Shown here: piece after piece, positions 43,501 to 64,000 of the stretch
Layout of the letters: each line of letters opens with the position of its first letter
Numbering within the stretch: position 1 is the first letter of the stretch
DNA from: Haemonchus contortus
Taxonomy: Eukaryota; Nematoda; Chromadorea; Rhabditida; Trichostrongylidae
DNA length: 64,000 nucleotides
Reading direction: 5' to 3'
Assembly (NCBI GenBank): GCA_000469685.2
Contig: LS997565.1
Span: 12,724,505-12,788,504 of the forward strand
Program-made: the position numbers and the translations under genes
Notes under the pieces: model-generated
The model's input: only the letters and a program-made list of their open reading frames with translations
Told to the model about the DNA's origin: nothing
Database searches by the model: none

Positions 43501-45900
43501 TTGTGCCCAGTGACTGAATTAATTTTGGGATTCAACAGTTATTCGCCCCTGGTCCCTATTCTTCGTTGCTTGAGGTTTTGAATTCAGAGTGATGCCATAA
43601 TTGTGCTCGATGGATGAAATTACTTACATAGACTAGTTTCCATCGAATTTCACAGCTCGGAAAGAAATCTGAGGAAATTTTGCTCGAATTTCGAAGCGTC
43701 TAGCTGTAAATGGTTATTGGTGCCGTTTTAGAGAATTACGGTATCGAATTTAGTGTGACACAAAGAACACCATTTTGAACGACTCACCTATTGGGGTGCG
43801 GCAGTGAACATAAGTCTGCACTCAGATGAGTAACGAAGCTCCATGGCCAAGTATTGCTTGCGCCGCCCCTCGCATAATACACCAGCGCTTCAACTAGCCA
43901 ACTCCCACTTGGCGATCAAAACCTTATCCGTACCTGTCAAAACTATTGAAAGTAAGAATTGATCTACTGGTAAATGCAGAAACATCGTTCACATTATGTA
44001 AAAAAAAACCTCTCAGTAAACTTAATCAGTAATTAGAACAAATTAGCAAAAAATGTTATTGCCAGCCATTCAGATCCAACACTCCCCCAACAATCATTCA
44101 CGGGTGGATCATTTCACACTAATTAGGAGACAAGATAATGTACTGTAATATCACAGTACCAAAACACGTTAATATTGATTGGTTAACCTGCGAGCGACAC
44201 TGCGGACTTTGTGCACTGCGCGAATTACATTAGTAAGTTGATTACCCCTCTGTTTCCAAAGCAGAACTTCCCAAAAAGCTCAATAGTAGTAAATTCCGTT
44301 TCAGGTGCATCTTCCGAGTAATCCTTTCAGTTCAATGCTTAAGGGAATCGTTAGTAAGATAATGATGGAAACTTCCTCTTGCTTATTTTTTACCTTATCG
44401 TAGAGCTTATTACTGCATCATAAAGTGCTTATCCACCCCATTGTAAATCGACCGGATCGATCAATTGCATCAGCTCTTCATCAGCATCCTGGCATCGGAG
44501 TCCTGGAAGTTTCTGAGTAGCTCTTTCAGCTTCATAATGGAAAATGAAGCCTGCTACACCATTTTTGAACTCTGCATTTGAAACAAGCAAACTAGAAGAT
44601 TCCAAGCTGAGCCCCCAGCACTGATTGTAAAATACATACGATTTGCCTACGATTTGCTTTGTTTTCGAGTGTAGTTAGATAAGGAGGGATACTTCAGAAA
44701 AAATCGTCAATTTCCTACTGATTTCTGAACACTCTAAAGATTATTTCTTTATGGTTACAATCAGCCTAATTCGTTGAGATTTTCTTGTCATCCTTTTGAA
44801 ATCCTCCTAGTTACGGTAGTGAATTTGATGTGACACAATAATTCAGTATATTTCATTCGTTGTCATTGTGTTACGTAGAAGAAGCAATGCGAAGCTTCGA
44901 AGAAAGTGACCTCCATCTGAGAAAAAAAAAGATTGAACCAGCCTGTTTCGGGCTCAGTAACTCTGGCCTTCCACATTTTGAACGTACTTTGAGACTGAAC
45001 ATTTCAAATGAAAGGGCATTTTTCACCCTGCTCCCCAAGACGAATTGCTGGATTGTTCAGAAAGTGATTACTTTTTTGAAAACGAATTACTCAAACGTTT
45101 GTTCTGGGAGCTTCGCAGAAGTTCGAACGCTTTTTACTTGATATATACTCTACAAGTATATATTTGCCCTTTTTTAAGAAAAAACTGACGAAATCATTTC
45201 ATTTCTACTTGTAATTTCGGTATCAGTTTGAACATGTAGTGGCCTTTAGAGCGTTTTCGAATTATTTCATTTTTCCATTTTTATCGTGACTGAGCAGCTG
45301 CTGGAATTTTTCATGATAAATTAAAACAAAAGATGACAATGTCTTGATACATAGCACTTGTGAACAGTGGTTAACAACTTTTCGTTCTAGCAGTTTTCCA
45401 CTTCAGGGTGGGCTGCTCTATAAGCATGGATGATGATTATTTGATGGCACAGACCAGAGCCGACCTTTATGTAGCCCATGTAATGACTTACTGAGAAGAC
45501 CACCGCATTCTTGAAATAGTTAAAGATATTATCGAAAACGCGGACTAGTAAGAGCTAAAAGTTCACATGCCACATGACTAAGAGATTGATCCACTTGACG
45601 CTACGAATTGGTGTGTGCGGTTTGCTCTTTAAACGCAATGGATTATAAAAATCAGTGGCTGATTATAAAAGTCTGAATGCTTACATTAATTTACTCACAA
45701 AAATTATGGTAAATTCCGGATGAATCCGCTCATACAAGGTTCAAAGCTCATTTTCATCGAATGAAGGTCGCGCTACCATTTTGAGAGGGTTGTTTAATTA
45801 TTTGAAAATGCATTTATTTACTGCACTCATTGTGCAACACAGCTACCAGGCATATGTCTTGATAACCTATTGATCTCGCGCTACAAGTCCCAAATATGGA
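43501..45900. other. Intergenic, nothing recognised
   Basis: AT-rich. A plus-strand open frame at 44860-45141 has no motif or splice context that supports a gene. Confidence 0.35.
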
Positions 45901-45929
45901 ACACGCACAATTTCTTCATGTTAACCGCT

Positions 45930-46545
45930 AAGTCAAGTTTCAAATTTCCTGGTGGTTGTATTCATCATAGCTGCCACAAAATTTAACGTCGTTGGCATAG
46001 AGCTTAACTACTATATTTTGATGTTCTGAGATGTCTTGAGGAGACGTGGCAACTCTAATGGTATAGCAGAAAAAAAGAGATCGAAGAGCGTTTCCCAGTA
46101 CTCCATTCGTGCGCTGTTGTCTGTTAAAAAAGTCACTGCCCACTCACGCACTGCCTTGTCATGCGCCGATCACTCTGTTAAGATTTGATCCGATATAGAA
46201 AGTTACCACCAATTCTTTTAACGCCAAATACCAATCAAGTAAAGCCGTGCTAGTAACAACGATGAAGACATGTTGCTCTGGTGGAGTAAGATTGCTTTGA
46301 AGCACCATTCCAATACTCCGTTATCATCCTTTCCATTATCTTAACTGGCGTGGGTGTGATACTTGTGGGTCGACATTTTGGAAATAAGTGTGGTCCAGGA
46401 AGTTTTGCGATAGTAGGGCTTAGGGCTCCTTCCCAAATTCCTTTTACATCATCTCACGTAAAGGAAGCGTTGAGCATGTGGGCCAAAGACGTAATGGGCG
46501 ACGAAGTGCACTAAATGGATACGTTGGGCAAAACACCATCATAAA
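45930..46545 (-). mobile_element. LINE-type reverse transcriptase relic
   Basis: Translated pieces fit a CR1/Jockey-like reverse transcriptase in order. The upstream part is KLPGPHLFPKCRPTSITPTP, then VKIMERMI (46480-46330). After a gap comes RTNGVLGNALRSLFF and VVKLYANDVKFCGSYDE (46100-45960). The catalytic YxDD is YAND here, and several stops interrupt the frames. It is an old, dead copy. Confidence 0.55.
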
Positions 46546-46939
46546 GGCCTGTAGCTGAAGGAGGACCGCCGGTTGTTGATTGGCTCCCCAACCAATGTCG
46601 TGCCTCAAAAAGACACTCACGAAAAAATTACCTACACCGATAGCTTTACTCGCATCAGAATGACAATGACAGTGATTCCGTCACTAAATGGGATCAATAA
46701 TAAGGGGTAGACGAGAGTTTGTTTTGATTTTGGCGATGTCGGTGCACATTTTCTTGTAACGCACACTACTCGATATTTCGGAAAAAAAGGGAGTAGTGCC
46801 TGCTGAAAAGACGCCGCACGGTTTGTCGGTGCCGGGGTGATCAAATTGAGCCAAGCTCAGCCAGTAGTGGTGTCGACGGTAGCTGCCCCAACTCATTAGT
46901 AAAGAGGAGTAGCCATCTTACTTTCTGATTTCAAATCAC

Positions 46940-47500
46940 TTGTCTGCTCCGCATGGTCCCTGACTAGAAGAGGAACTGTTGAAATTGCAATCACAGTTTG
47001 GAGTCCTGAAAAACAAGACTCAAGAACGCCTGAGAAGAAGTGAAGAAGGATGCCTGCGTGCAACATGCGAGGATTTCGAGAAGGAACTTCTGACCCTGCC
47101 TACGCTCATGGAGGATAATCTGGATTGTGAGTGTAGCATGTTGTAGCACATAAATTTAGCAAACGTGCACGTTCCATCGTCCACTGGATTCCATTGTCAA
47201 TCTCAGCTTAGAAGTTTCAAATACATTGATTTGGCGCCCACAATTCCGGGACATTCTGTACGACCACCATACAGCCCTTATCCCCCATCAACCGAATACC
47301 ACTTCTTCCGGTGGTTGCAAATTCCTTCAATGGCAAATCTTTACTGAAGATGTGGATATCGAACCTTATGTGGTGTAGTTTTTTTTGCCAAAAAATCGGA
47401 GTTTTTACAATAGAGAAAACATGGAATTACCAAAACGATGGCAAAAGATAATTGACAAAAACTGTGTGTACATCGATGATCAAGGTTCGTTCATTGGAGG
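46940..47500 (+). mobile_element. Mariner transposase relic
   Basis: The frame at 47165-47347 contains RPPYSPYPPSTEYHFFRWLQ, matching the mariner PPYSPDLAPxDYHLF region. Further on, in another frame, MELPKRWQKIIDKN-like residues (about 47420-47460) match the mariner C-terminus. Frame shifts separate the pieces and no clear terminal repeats were found. Confidence 0.6.
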
Positions 47501-47972
47501 GAAAAATTTTTTTGTGCAACGCTCAGAAGCGTGATTACTGAGAGGTTTAATACATAACGACCAATTCGAAGGGTATTGCGCTCAATATCTTCCCTAGATT
47601 GATGTTGACAGCTTAATGTTTACGAGACGTTGCTGGTACGGAATATTTATAATACTGAGAAATTGAGGCAGCGGCCACAACACAAGAGAAAACGAAACCA
47701 AGACTTGTCGAGGAATGCGACAGCAGCTACTCAGCTTTCAGCTTTTTTACCTTTCTCCACTAGGCTGAATTTAATTGTTTCGCAACCTTTGTTTGGAATG
47801 AACCCTATAAGTGGAACTACAAATAAGTGTGAAAGTGGGTGCCTGACTTAGCCTAGTCTAGGACCGGCACTAGATTTATCTCGGCATGATCGAAGTAATC
47901 ACCAACATGTAGGCTTGACCGAGCTTCTAAGACCGTCAAGGCCTACATTACTGACAAATTAAACGCATAAAA

Positions 47973-48218
47973 CTAGATCGGGAGCAAAGCATCGGATCTC
48001 GCATCGACCTTCCTATCCATTTTCGAGGTTCTTTGCCGCAATTTGGAAAACCTCCTGATGTCATCCTCATAAGACACTGTTGAAGCCAAAACAGCCACAC
48101 CTTCATTTTAATGGTACTGCGCCACCATGTGGTCACCCACAGAAGGGGTTTTTTCTTTCCAACCATCCAGATTCCCCTTCGTCCTAACGCTGACTTTTTT
48201 GTTGCTCTTCCTCCCCAT
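47973..48218 (-). CDS. Putative two-exon gene for a 61-residue basic protein
   Basis: Exon 1 (48218-48137) starts at ATG and reads MGRKSNKKVSVRTKG, then NLDGWKEKTPSV. Exon 2 (48076-47973) reads VSYEDDIRRFSKLRQRTSK, then MDRKVDARSDALLPI and a TAG stop. The 60-bp intron has a G|GTGACC donor and a TTCAACAG acceptor, phase 1 on both sides. Unspliced, the frame hits a TAA inside the intron. The product is small and Lys/Arg-rich, possibly helical in the second exon. I do not recognise it. A remnant of a larger gene or chance are the alternatives. Confidence 0.4.
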
Positions 48219-48619
48219 TCAATTGTGATGTGATGAAATCATGCAGTCGCCTTCCTCCCTGGAAAATCAAAGTGCACAGGAGACGTTTGGCACCTTAAAG
48301 TTCAGCCTTTAAAGACAAGCTCAAACGGCACCCCAAATATTAAACGATTTCCACAAAAAAGATACCTTCATGAGCTCCTCCCTTTATGCATGTTTTATGT
48401 GCCGGCCAAACGTAACCATAGTCATTTTACTCTACCTTCTCAAGTTTAAACCGTGGACAGCTGCTATTGACTCTCTGTTCAGCCTGGTATACGCTACTAT
48501 TGTGGTCCTGGTGGGCTGACTCTGCTGATCTAGAAGGTACGGTTTTTTATCTAACTCAATTCCGTCCCGGGGGGGGGGGGTAAGACATTTGGTCGAGTGA
48601 ATCATGGACTGGTTTCCAC

Positions 48620-48715
48620 CTTTTTTTAGACTCCGAAGTAGGCGAAAATCGCCGAAACGTCAGCCGATTTACTTGTAATATTTAAGCTCGTGTTCTGTTC
48701 AATAAAATAAAGCTG
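48620..48715 (+). repeat. Solo end of the fold-back family with hairpin and GAAACGTC
   Basis: The hairpin GGCG-AAAAT-CGCC (48642-48654) is followed directly by GAAACGTC and an AATAAAATAAAG end, as at the ends of the inverted-repeat elements. No second arm was found nearby. Confidence 0.5.
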
Positions 48716-49306
48716 CTATTGACTCTGCTCTTCGAACCAAACTGCAAGAACATTCCTGAACACGTTTCGCTTCTTGATGAATGCGCTGGGCTGCAGTGGA
48801 CGAATATCTTCTTTCTGCAGGATTTCCTATAACGCTGATTTTCGACAATCATGCAAGAATTGTATTCGAACGTTTGGGAAATAGGATTATCTCACTGCGG
48901 GTTTTTTCCTTCTTAACTTGATACGTTTGAATGCCTGCTAAGTAATACAAACAGGTGTAGATTTCAATCTGAGAGGAGCACACATAAACCATTCGCCCCC
49001 GCTCCTGCAGTAAATTACTGGCCTTGGTTTCAAAATGGACCTCCCAACTTCGGGTTTAAAATATTCGCAAGCTCTGTGCATAGCGGGTTTTTCCGTAAAC
49101 CGTGGGATTACGCTTAGCTATAAACAGCGCTATTATCAAGCCAGTACTCAATCTCAGGGTCTAAAACGACCGTTGTCTACAGCAATATTAAGCAGAATAC
49201 GCCATCCCGTACGCTCATGTCGGGATCGAACACGCCATTGGATGTGATCAACTTTGATTCGATAGGTGATAATGGACGCTTGAATCATGCTCATACAGTA
49301 AAAACA

Positions 49307-49312
49307 TTTATT
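49307..49312 (-). promoter_or_regulatory. Candidate poly(A) signal AATAAA of the kinase gene
   Basis: AATAAA on the minus strand about 230 nt after the stop at 49542. Confidence 0.35.
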
Positions 49313-49541
49313 AACAAGAAACATAGATACACGTATTCATGCAATAATAAATCAGAATACTGAAATAGCAATAATAACCGAAATAATAAATTATTACAAA
49401 CAGATCACATATAAAAACGATTATCGATCTGGAAGAGCCCAGAAGGCAGAATAGTCCAAACAAATTCAGCATTGTTTGCTTCGCTTCTTTTCTAACGAAG
49501 ACGAGAACTGGGGTCGCTTGGTTTGCCTGAATAAGGGTAAA

Positions 49542-60209
<10,668 letters not shown>

Positions 60210-60849
60210 CTGCATCATTTGAGGTTAGTTATTCTTTCGCCCCATAGAATGCATCATAAGATGGATCTTTTGTTTGTGGTAGTGCCTGTGAGACTTTGGC
60301 CTTTTATACTCGATCCGATCACAATACACGGCAGTTTTTAACTAGTAGGTTGACACATAGTTTACTGCTCTCCTTGGGTATTTGTCGATTTTACTTTTTT
60401 TTACCTACGTGGGATTATACCTGGGATTATGCCTTTCGGGAGAGAAGTTGAACCGACAATTACAGGAACACAGCCTTCGAAACAACTTCGATTCCCGATA
60501 TTTCGAAAATTTTACTTTCTGGCCGAAGTTGTTCATTGCTGCGTAGTTATCACCCCTACAAATGGTAAAACATTGTCAACGATGACTCATGGAATTCCCT
60601 TCCCTCTCTACTCTCTTCTCTGAAGACGCTTACTTCCGAAAAGCTTCCTTTATACGGTTGAACAAAGACACTGGCCAGCTACAGCATTGGCTGGTCGTTG
60701 ACCAGTGAAGTCGTAGGTGGTTGCGATCAGGGATAGGCATGGCAACCTGAATCGTTATGACGTTCGCCTCCCGCTGCTGAACTCGTCCGCCTCCCTGTCG
60801 GCACGTGAGGAGCGGCAAAGTAGGGCTTCTATGCAAAACAGTGAGCATG

Positions 60850-60990
60850 GTACCAATTAGCCTTCCTTCCCTGGAGGGATGGAAGGCTTGGTTGGCCCAG
60901 GCGGATATCGGTCTAGGATTTGAACCCGTGACCGCCCTTGTGAGATACATAGTGCGCCACTTGGCACCAGACTACCTCCTCATGATTTAG
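60850..60990 (-). repeat. tRNA-like SINE copy 8
   Basis: On the minus strand: GGTGCCAAGTGGCGCACTA, CACGGGTTCAAATCC (good B box), CTGGGCCAACCAAGCC, TTCCATCCCTCC. This is the copy with the clearest tRNA-like A and B boxes; it lacks the 3' half. Confidence 0.65.
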
Positions 60991-61160
60991 GATGTAAATT
61001 TTAAGAGCACACATGGGCTTAAACGGTAATTGCGAAATTGACGTCGTCTCCATGACCAGTAACGAGCGCGCGGATGACCTTTGCGGATTGCGAAAGATGA
61101 CAACAGCCCCCAGACGAATGGCGAGCTCTAAGGGCGTGCAAAAGATTTTTACAGGAATTA

Positions 61161-61925
61161 TTAGGTTGATGCATAATTATTGCGGATTTTTTCGCGGCTT
61201 TTTTCCCCCGATAGAATTTGAATTTTGAGTTCGGGTTTTTCTAGAAATTATCTACTTGATTTCTTCTACAAAAGTGTACCTAGACAACGGTCTGCATACC
61301 CGCGCAATTATGCTCTACTTTTTCGAGAAATGTTGGAAGGTGGCACAGTCATTCCGCGATCTCAGTAACTTTTCGGCGATGGAACAATCAGCCAAAACCA
61401 ACCAAGAAATCGGATCTGCTCTTAAATTTGCCATATTCACCAGCAGCAATTCCTATGGATTACCTCGTCAACCGTTCGCTGAAAAAATGGCTAGGGAGTG
61501 AGACTTTCGTCGATTTGGATGACTTGACGGCCGATGTCAAGGCGTGGATCGCCCTCTGGGATCAAAACCTCTTCGCTACTGACCATGAGATCCAACTATC
61601 TAGCCATTGGGAAGCAGTGCTTGACGTAGATGGTGGATAAGTTCCGGAGTAATTATTTAAAAAGTTTTGATTCAGTATTTTTGTCGTTTCATTGAATAAA
61701 ATTTGTTTGGAAAAAGTTACTGAGATCGCGGAATGACTCTGCCACCTTAACGCCTTTCTCGGAGCAGTAGAGCCTAATCTTGCGAATATGCCAATGGTTT
61801 TCTAGGTTTCCTTTTGTAGAGGAAATCAAGTAGATCATTTCTAGAAAAAATCCGAACTAATATTCAAATTCTATCGAGAGAAAAAAAGCCGCGAAAAAAT
61901 TCGCAATAATTATGCATCAACCTAA
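61161..61925 (+). mobile_element. Internally deleted mariner transposon, 765 bp
   Basis: It begins TTAGGTTGATGCATAATT and ends with its reverse complement, flanked by TA on both sides. The terminal repeats are related for about 100 bp. The interior keeps parts of a mariner transposase: YLDNGLHTR (second catalytic Asp region), YSPAAIPMDYLVNRSLKKWL (third Asp region) and the C-terminus (DVKAWIA...HWEAVLDVDGG, stop near 61640). The N-terminal DNA-binding half and first catalytic Asp are absent, and there are frame breaks, so it is non-autonomous. Confidence 0.88.
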
Positions 61926-61929
61926 TACT

Positions 61930-63370
61930 ATACCATGTCCTTAAATTATTTGTCAACCTAATAGTTGTTTCGTCGCACGTCATGACTTAGAGTTCCATAG
62001 GTAAGCTTAGGCGTTGTAGTTGTTTCGTATTAAATATTAATATGAAATCATAAACAAACCGACGGTCCAATTATAATACTCGGAGCCCAACAGCAGTTCG
62101 GGAGGTCGATAAAATCTTGTCACCTGAAAAGACACTCTCAATTTGACTTTTTCGTCATTATATACCGTTTTTCGACATTATACAGCGTTCTTCTCCTTTT
62201 TATCTGTTTGTGCTGAGTGCTTATTTCGGAAATCACATCCATTAGTCGCATAGAAAGCCCGCTTATTTAACCAGTTATCATTAGTTTTTGTCAGAGTAAT
62301 AAAGAACGCTGAACTGAGGGTCAAGGGTCCGAAGCTAGTCAAATCCGAGGCTTGCACGAAGTTATAAAGAAGGGGTGTTCTAGGAGATCTCAGTCGTGCG
62401 CAATTGTATTGAAAATTGGCAACCATCCTAAGGATAATTTTGGCTCCTGGCTGCCGAGGATTGCTTCCCTTTATCGCCATGGGTTAGGGCTCCGAACGGT
62501 CTGCTGTTTGAATTTTCTACATATGTGCTCTATAGTTAATGGTGCAGCGGCTATAATGCCGTCAAAACACGTCCGCTTCTGGGTTCGGATGTTTAGGAAG
62601 CCACACGTTACTTTTCGATGGGCTCTATCTAGGCCGTTTTTCCAATCGACAATATTGTATGTAGGATACTCGAGGGTCGTAGATCCATCCGGTCTTACAA
62701 GCCATTTAAACCGTGAACGGTTCCTTTAGGGACAGTAGAACGAAAAGTGCAACCGCCCAAGCCAACCGTAGTCCGTCTCACAGAAACTCCGAAGGGGTAC
62801 GGACTTCCGATACCTGAACAGTGACCTGACCACTAGTGGCAGCGTGGACCAGGCTGTAAGGCCTAAATAAATGAATGGATGCCGTGGATGGAGTGGATGG
62901 GTTTTAGTGGTATCCTCTGTGACCGACGATGTTCCAGAAAGCTCATAGGAAAGGTTTGCTGAGCATAGGTAATACACACGATGCTCTGCGGCATGTAAGT
63001 AAAAATTATGAAAGTCAACCCCACTCTACTGGAATGAGGATACGCAGATAGGCTTGTGGCCGTAGCCGGCTGGATTGGATCAGAAAGGAGAACATAAGCG
63101 CTGCCATGCAACCAACTCTGGTGTCCAGTTGTTGATGTAAGAGCAGCCTTTGACCCCCTGAGAGCACCCTTAGTACGTGCTGCAAAGGCCACAGGATCGC
63201 GCCATGAGGAAGGCAATGGAGTTCAAAGCGAAAGAAAGTGATTGCGTTGAGTTCAGAAACTCAGAAAAAATCAGAAACTTCTTACGACAACAACATCTCG
63301 ATCCGATTAAGTTGGTATAAGTTCTGTGAATTTTTTTCCCTAATTGGGAAACGACTTTCTCTGTGGGAGG
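61930..63370. other. No feature recognised
   Basis: Open frames occur on both strands (for example 62352-62729 and 62863-63216) but show no motif, signal peptide or splice chain. Short GGATG-like repeats near 62875-62905. Confidence 0.3.
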
Positions 63371-63379
63371 GGGTGAGGT

Positions 63380-63415
<36 letters not shown>
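63380..63415 (+). repeat. 36-base G homopolymer
   Basis: An uninterrupted run of G in a G-rich context. It may be real low-complexity DNA or an assembly or sequencing artefact. Confidence 0.9.
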
Positions 63416-63416
<1 letters not shown>

Positions 63417-63487
63417 GGAGTGGAGGGAGTTTCGGGTGTTGTAGATGAAATGCTTCACAACGAGTCATTTATTATTATATAATCGGC

Positions 63488-63660
63488 TAAGTGTGTCTGT
63501 TGGTGTGTTTGTGTGTGTGTGTGTGTGTGAGTTTGTGTGTGTGTGGGTATGTGCGTGTGTTTGTCCGACCGGAAATTCATAACTCCCGTCCCATTGTAGC
63601 TAAAGCATTCAAATTTGAAAGAGAGATAGGCGGCACGATGGGAACAGCGATGGTAAGTGA
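63488..63660 (+). repeat. Second copy of the TG-microsatellite element
   Basis: AAGTGTGTCTGTTGGTGTGT, about 30 imperfect TG units, then GACCGGAAATTCATAACT, GTCCC and ATTCAAATTTG, matching 55968-56265. Confidence 0.8.
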
Positions 63661-63665
63661 TTGGA

Positions 63666-64000
63666 AGTGATAACAATCGATAGAAATGGATAAGGAGCCT
63701 TAAAAGGCAAAAGCCACAGGGTCCGTAACTCCCTTCGTATTATCGATGAAGCCTTGGCACTTTGGCAGGTGATGTAGGATGTAAAGGGACCATTAGTGAT
63801 TGGTGACAGGGAATGATACCAAGTGATAGGGACTGATAAGAAGCCATAGAAGGCGAAGGCCTGTAGGTCTGTGACGCGCTTCCTGTTAATAGTGGAGTCT
63901 TGGTATTTCAATAGGTTATGTAAGATGTGACAGGATCGTAGGTACTCGGTGACAAGATCAAGAACTGTTGGTGCCAGGCCAGGAACTGATCAAACTGACA
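63666..64000 (+). repeat. Tandem repeat, period ~156 bp, continuing past the window
   Basis: The blocks AGTGATA, GATAAG/GATAGA, AAGGC-AA-GCC and GTCTTGG/CCTTGG recur from 63666 and from 63822, followed by TATGTAAGATGT/GATGTAGGATGT. A third copy seems to begin near 63950. Confidence 0.55.

Overview
This looks like nuclear DNA from a parasitic nematode, probably a strongylid or hookworm-type genome. The reasons are short AG-bounded introns (many 45-80 bp), AATAAA signals close to stop codons, an RTE-type retrotransposon, mariner copies, tRNA-like SINEs and fold-back elements. Species is inferred, not shown. There are no bacterial genes, operons or CRISPR arrays. Every well-supported host gene is on the minus strand.

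Layout. (1) 349-9480: a secreted, mucin-like gene with a signal-peptide exon, an exon holding a Cys module and a long Ser/Thr-rich tail, and then an array of about 22 small phase-1 exons that alternate between two types (A and B). (2) 14734-15116, possibly up to 16.4 kb: the 3' exons of an unrecognised gene. (3) 20229-28612: a gene with two EGF-like modules followed by a seven-helix membrane region resembling adhesion/secretin-class receptors; splice phases chain consistently through the receptor core. (4) 30609-39992: a second mucin-like gene, paralogous to the first, with six tandem copies of an 8-cysteine module, each followed by a Ser/Thr-rich linker. It carries a recent tandem duplication, a 380-bp transposon insertion and several frame breaks. 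(5) 40890-43500: a dead RTE retrotransposon. (6) 45.9-47.5 kb: LINE and mariner relics. (7) 47973-48218: a possible two-exon gene for a 61-residue basic protein. (8) 49542-60209: 3' part of a CMGC-type protein kinase gene with a long Arg/Ser-rich tail; its N-lobe exons were not found. (9) 61161-61925: an internally deleted mariner. (10) 62-64 kb: low-complexity DNA, a 36-base G run, and a 156-bp tandem repeat running off the window.

The most unusual content is the pair of mucin-like genes. Both begin with a signal-peptide exon ending in phase 1, both carry the same cysteine module (signature L/F-C-x2-A-x-C-P-C-x4-F/Y-C), and both have grown by duplicating phase-1 symmetric exons, one by repeating Cys-module exons and the other by repeating A/B exon pairs. 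I do not recognise the cysteine module as a named domain. A secreted coat or host-interface protein is a reasonable guess but is inference only.

Repeats are abundant: at least eight tRNA-like SINE copies, a family of inverted-repeat elements with hammerhead-like cores, and a dispersed element containing a TG microsatellite.
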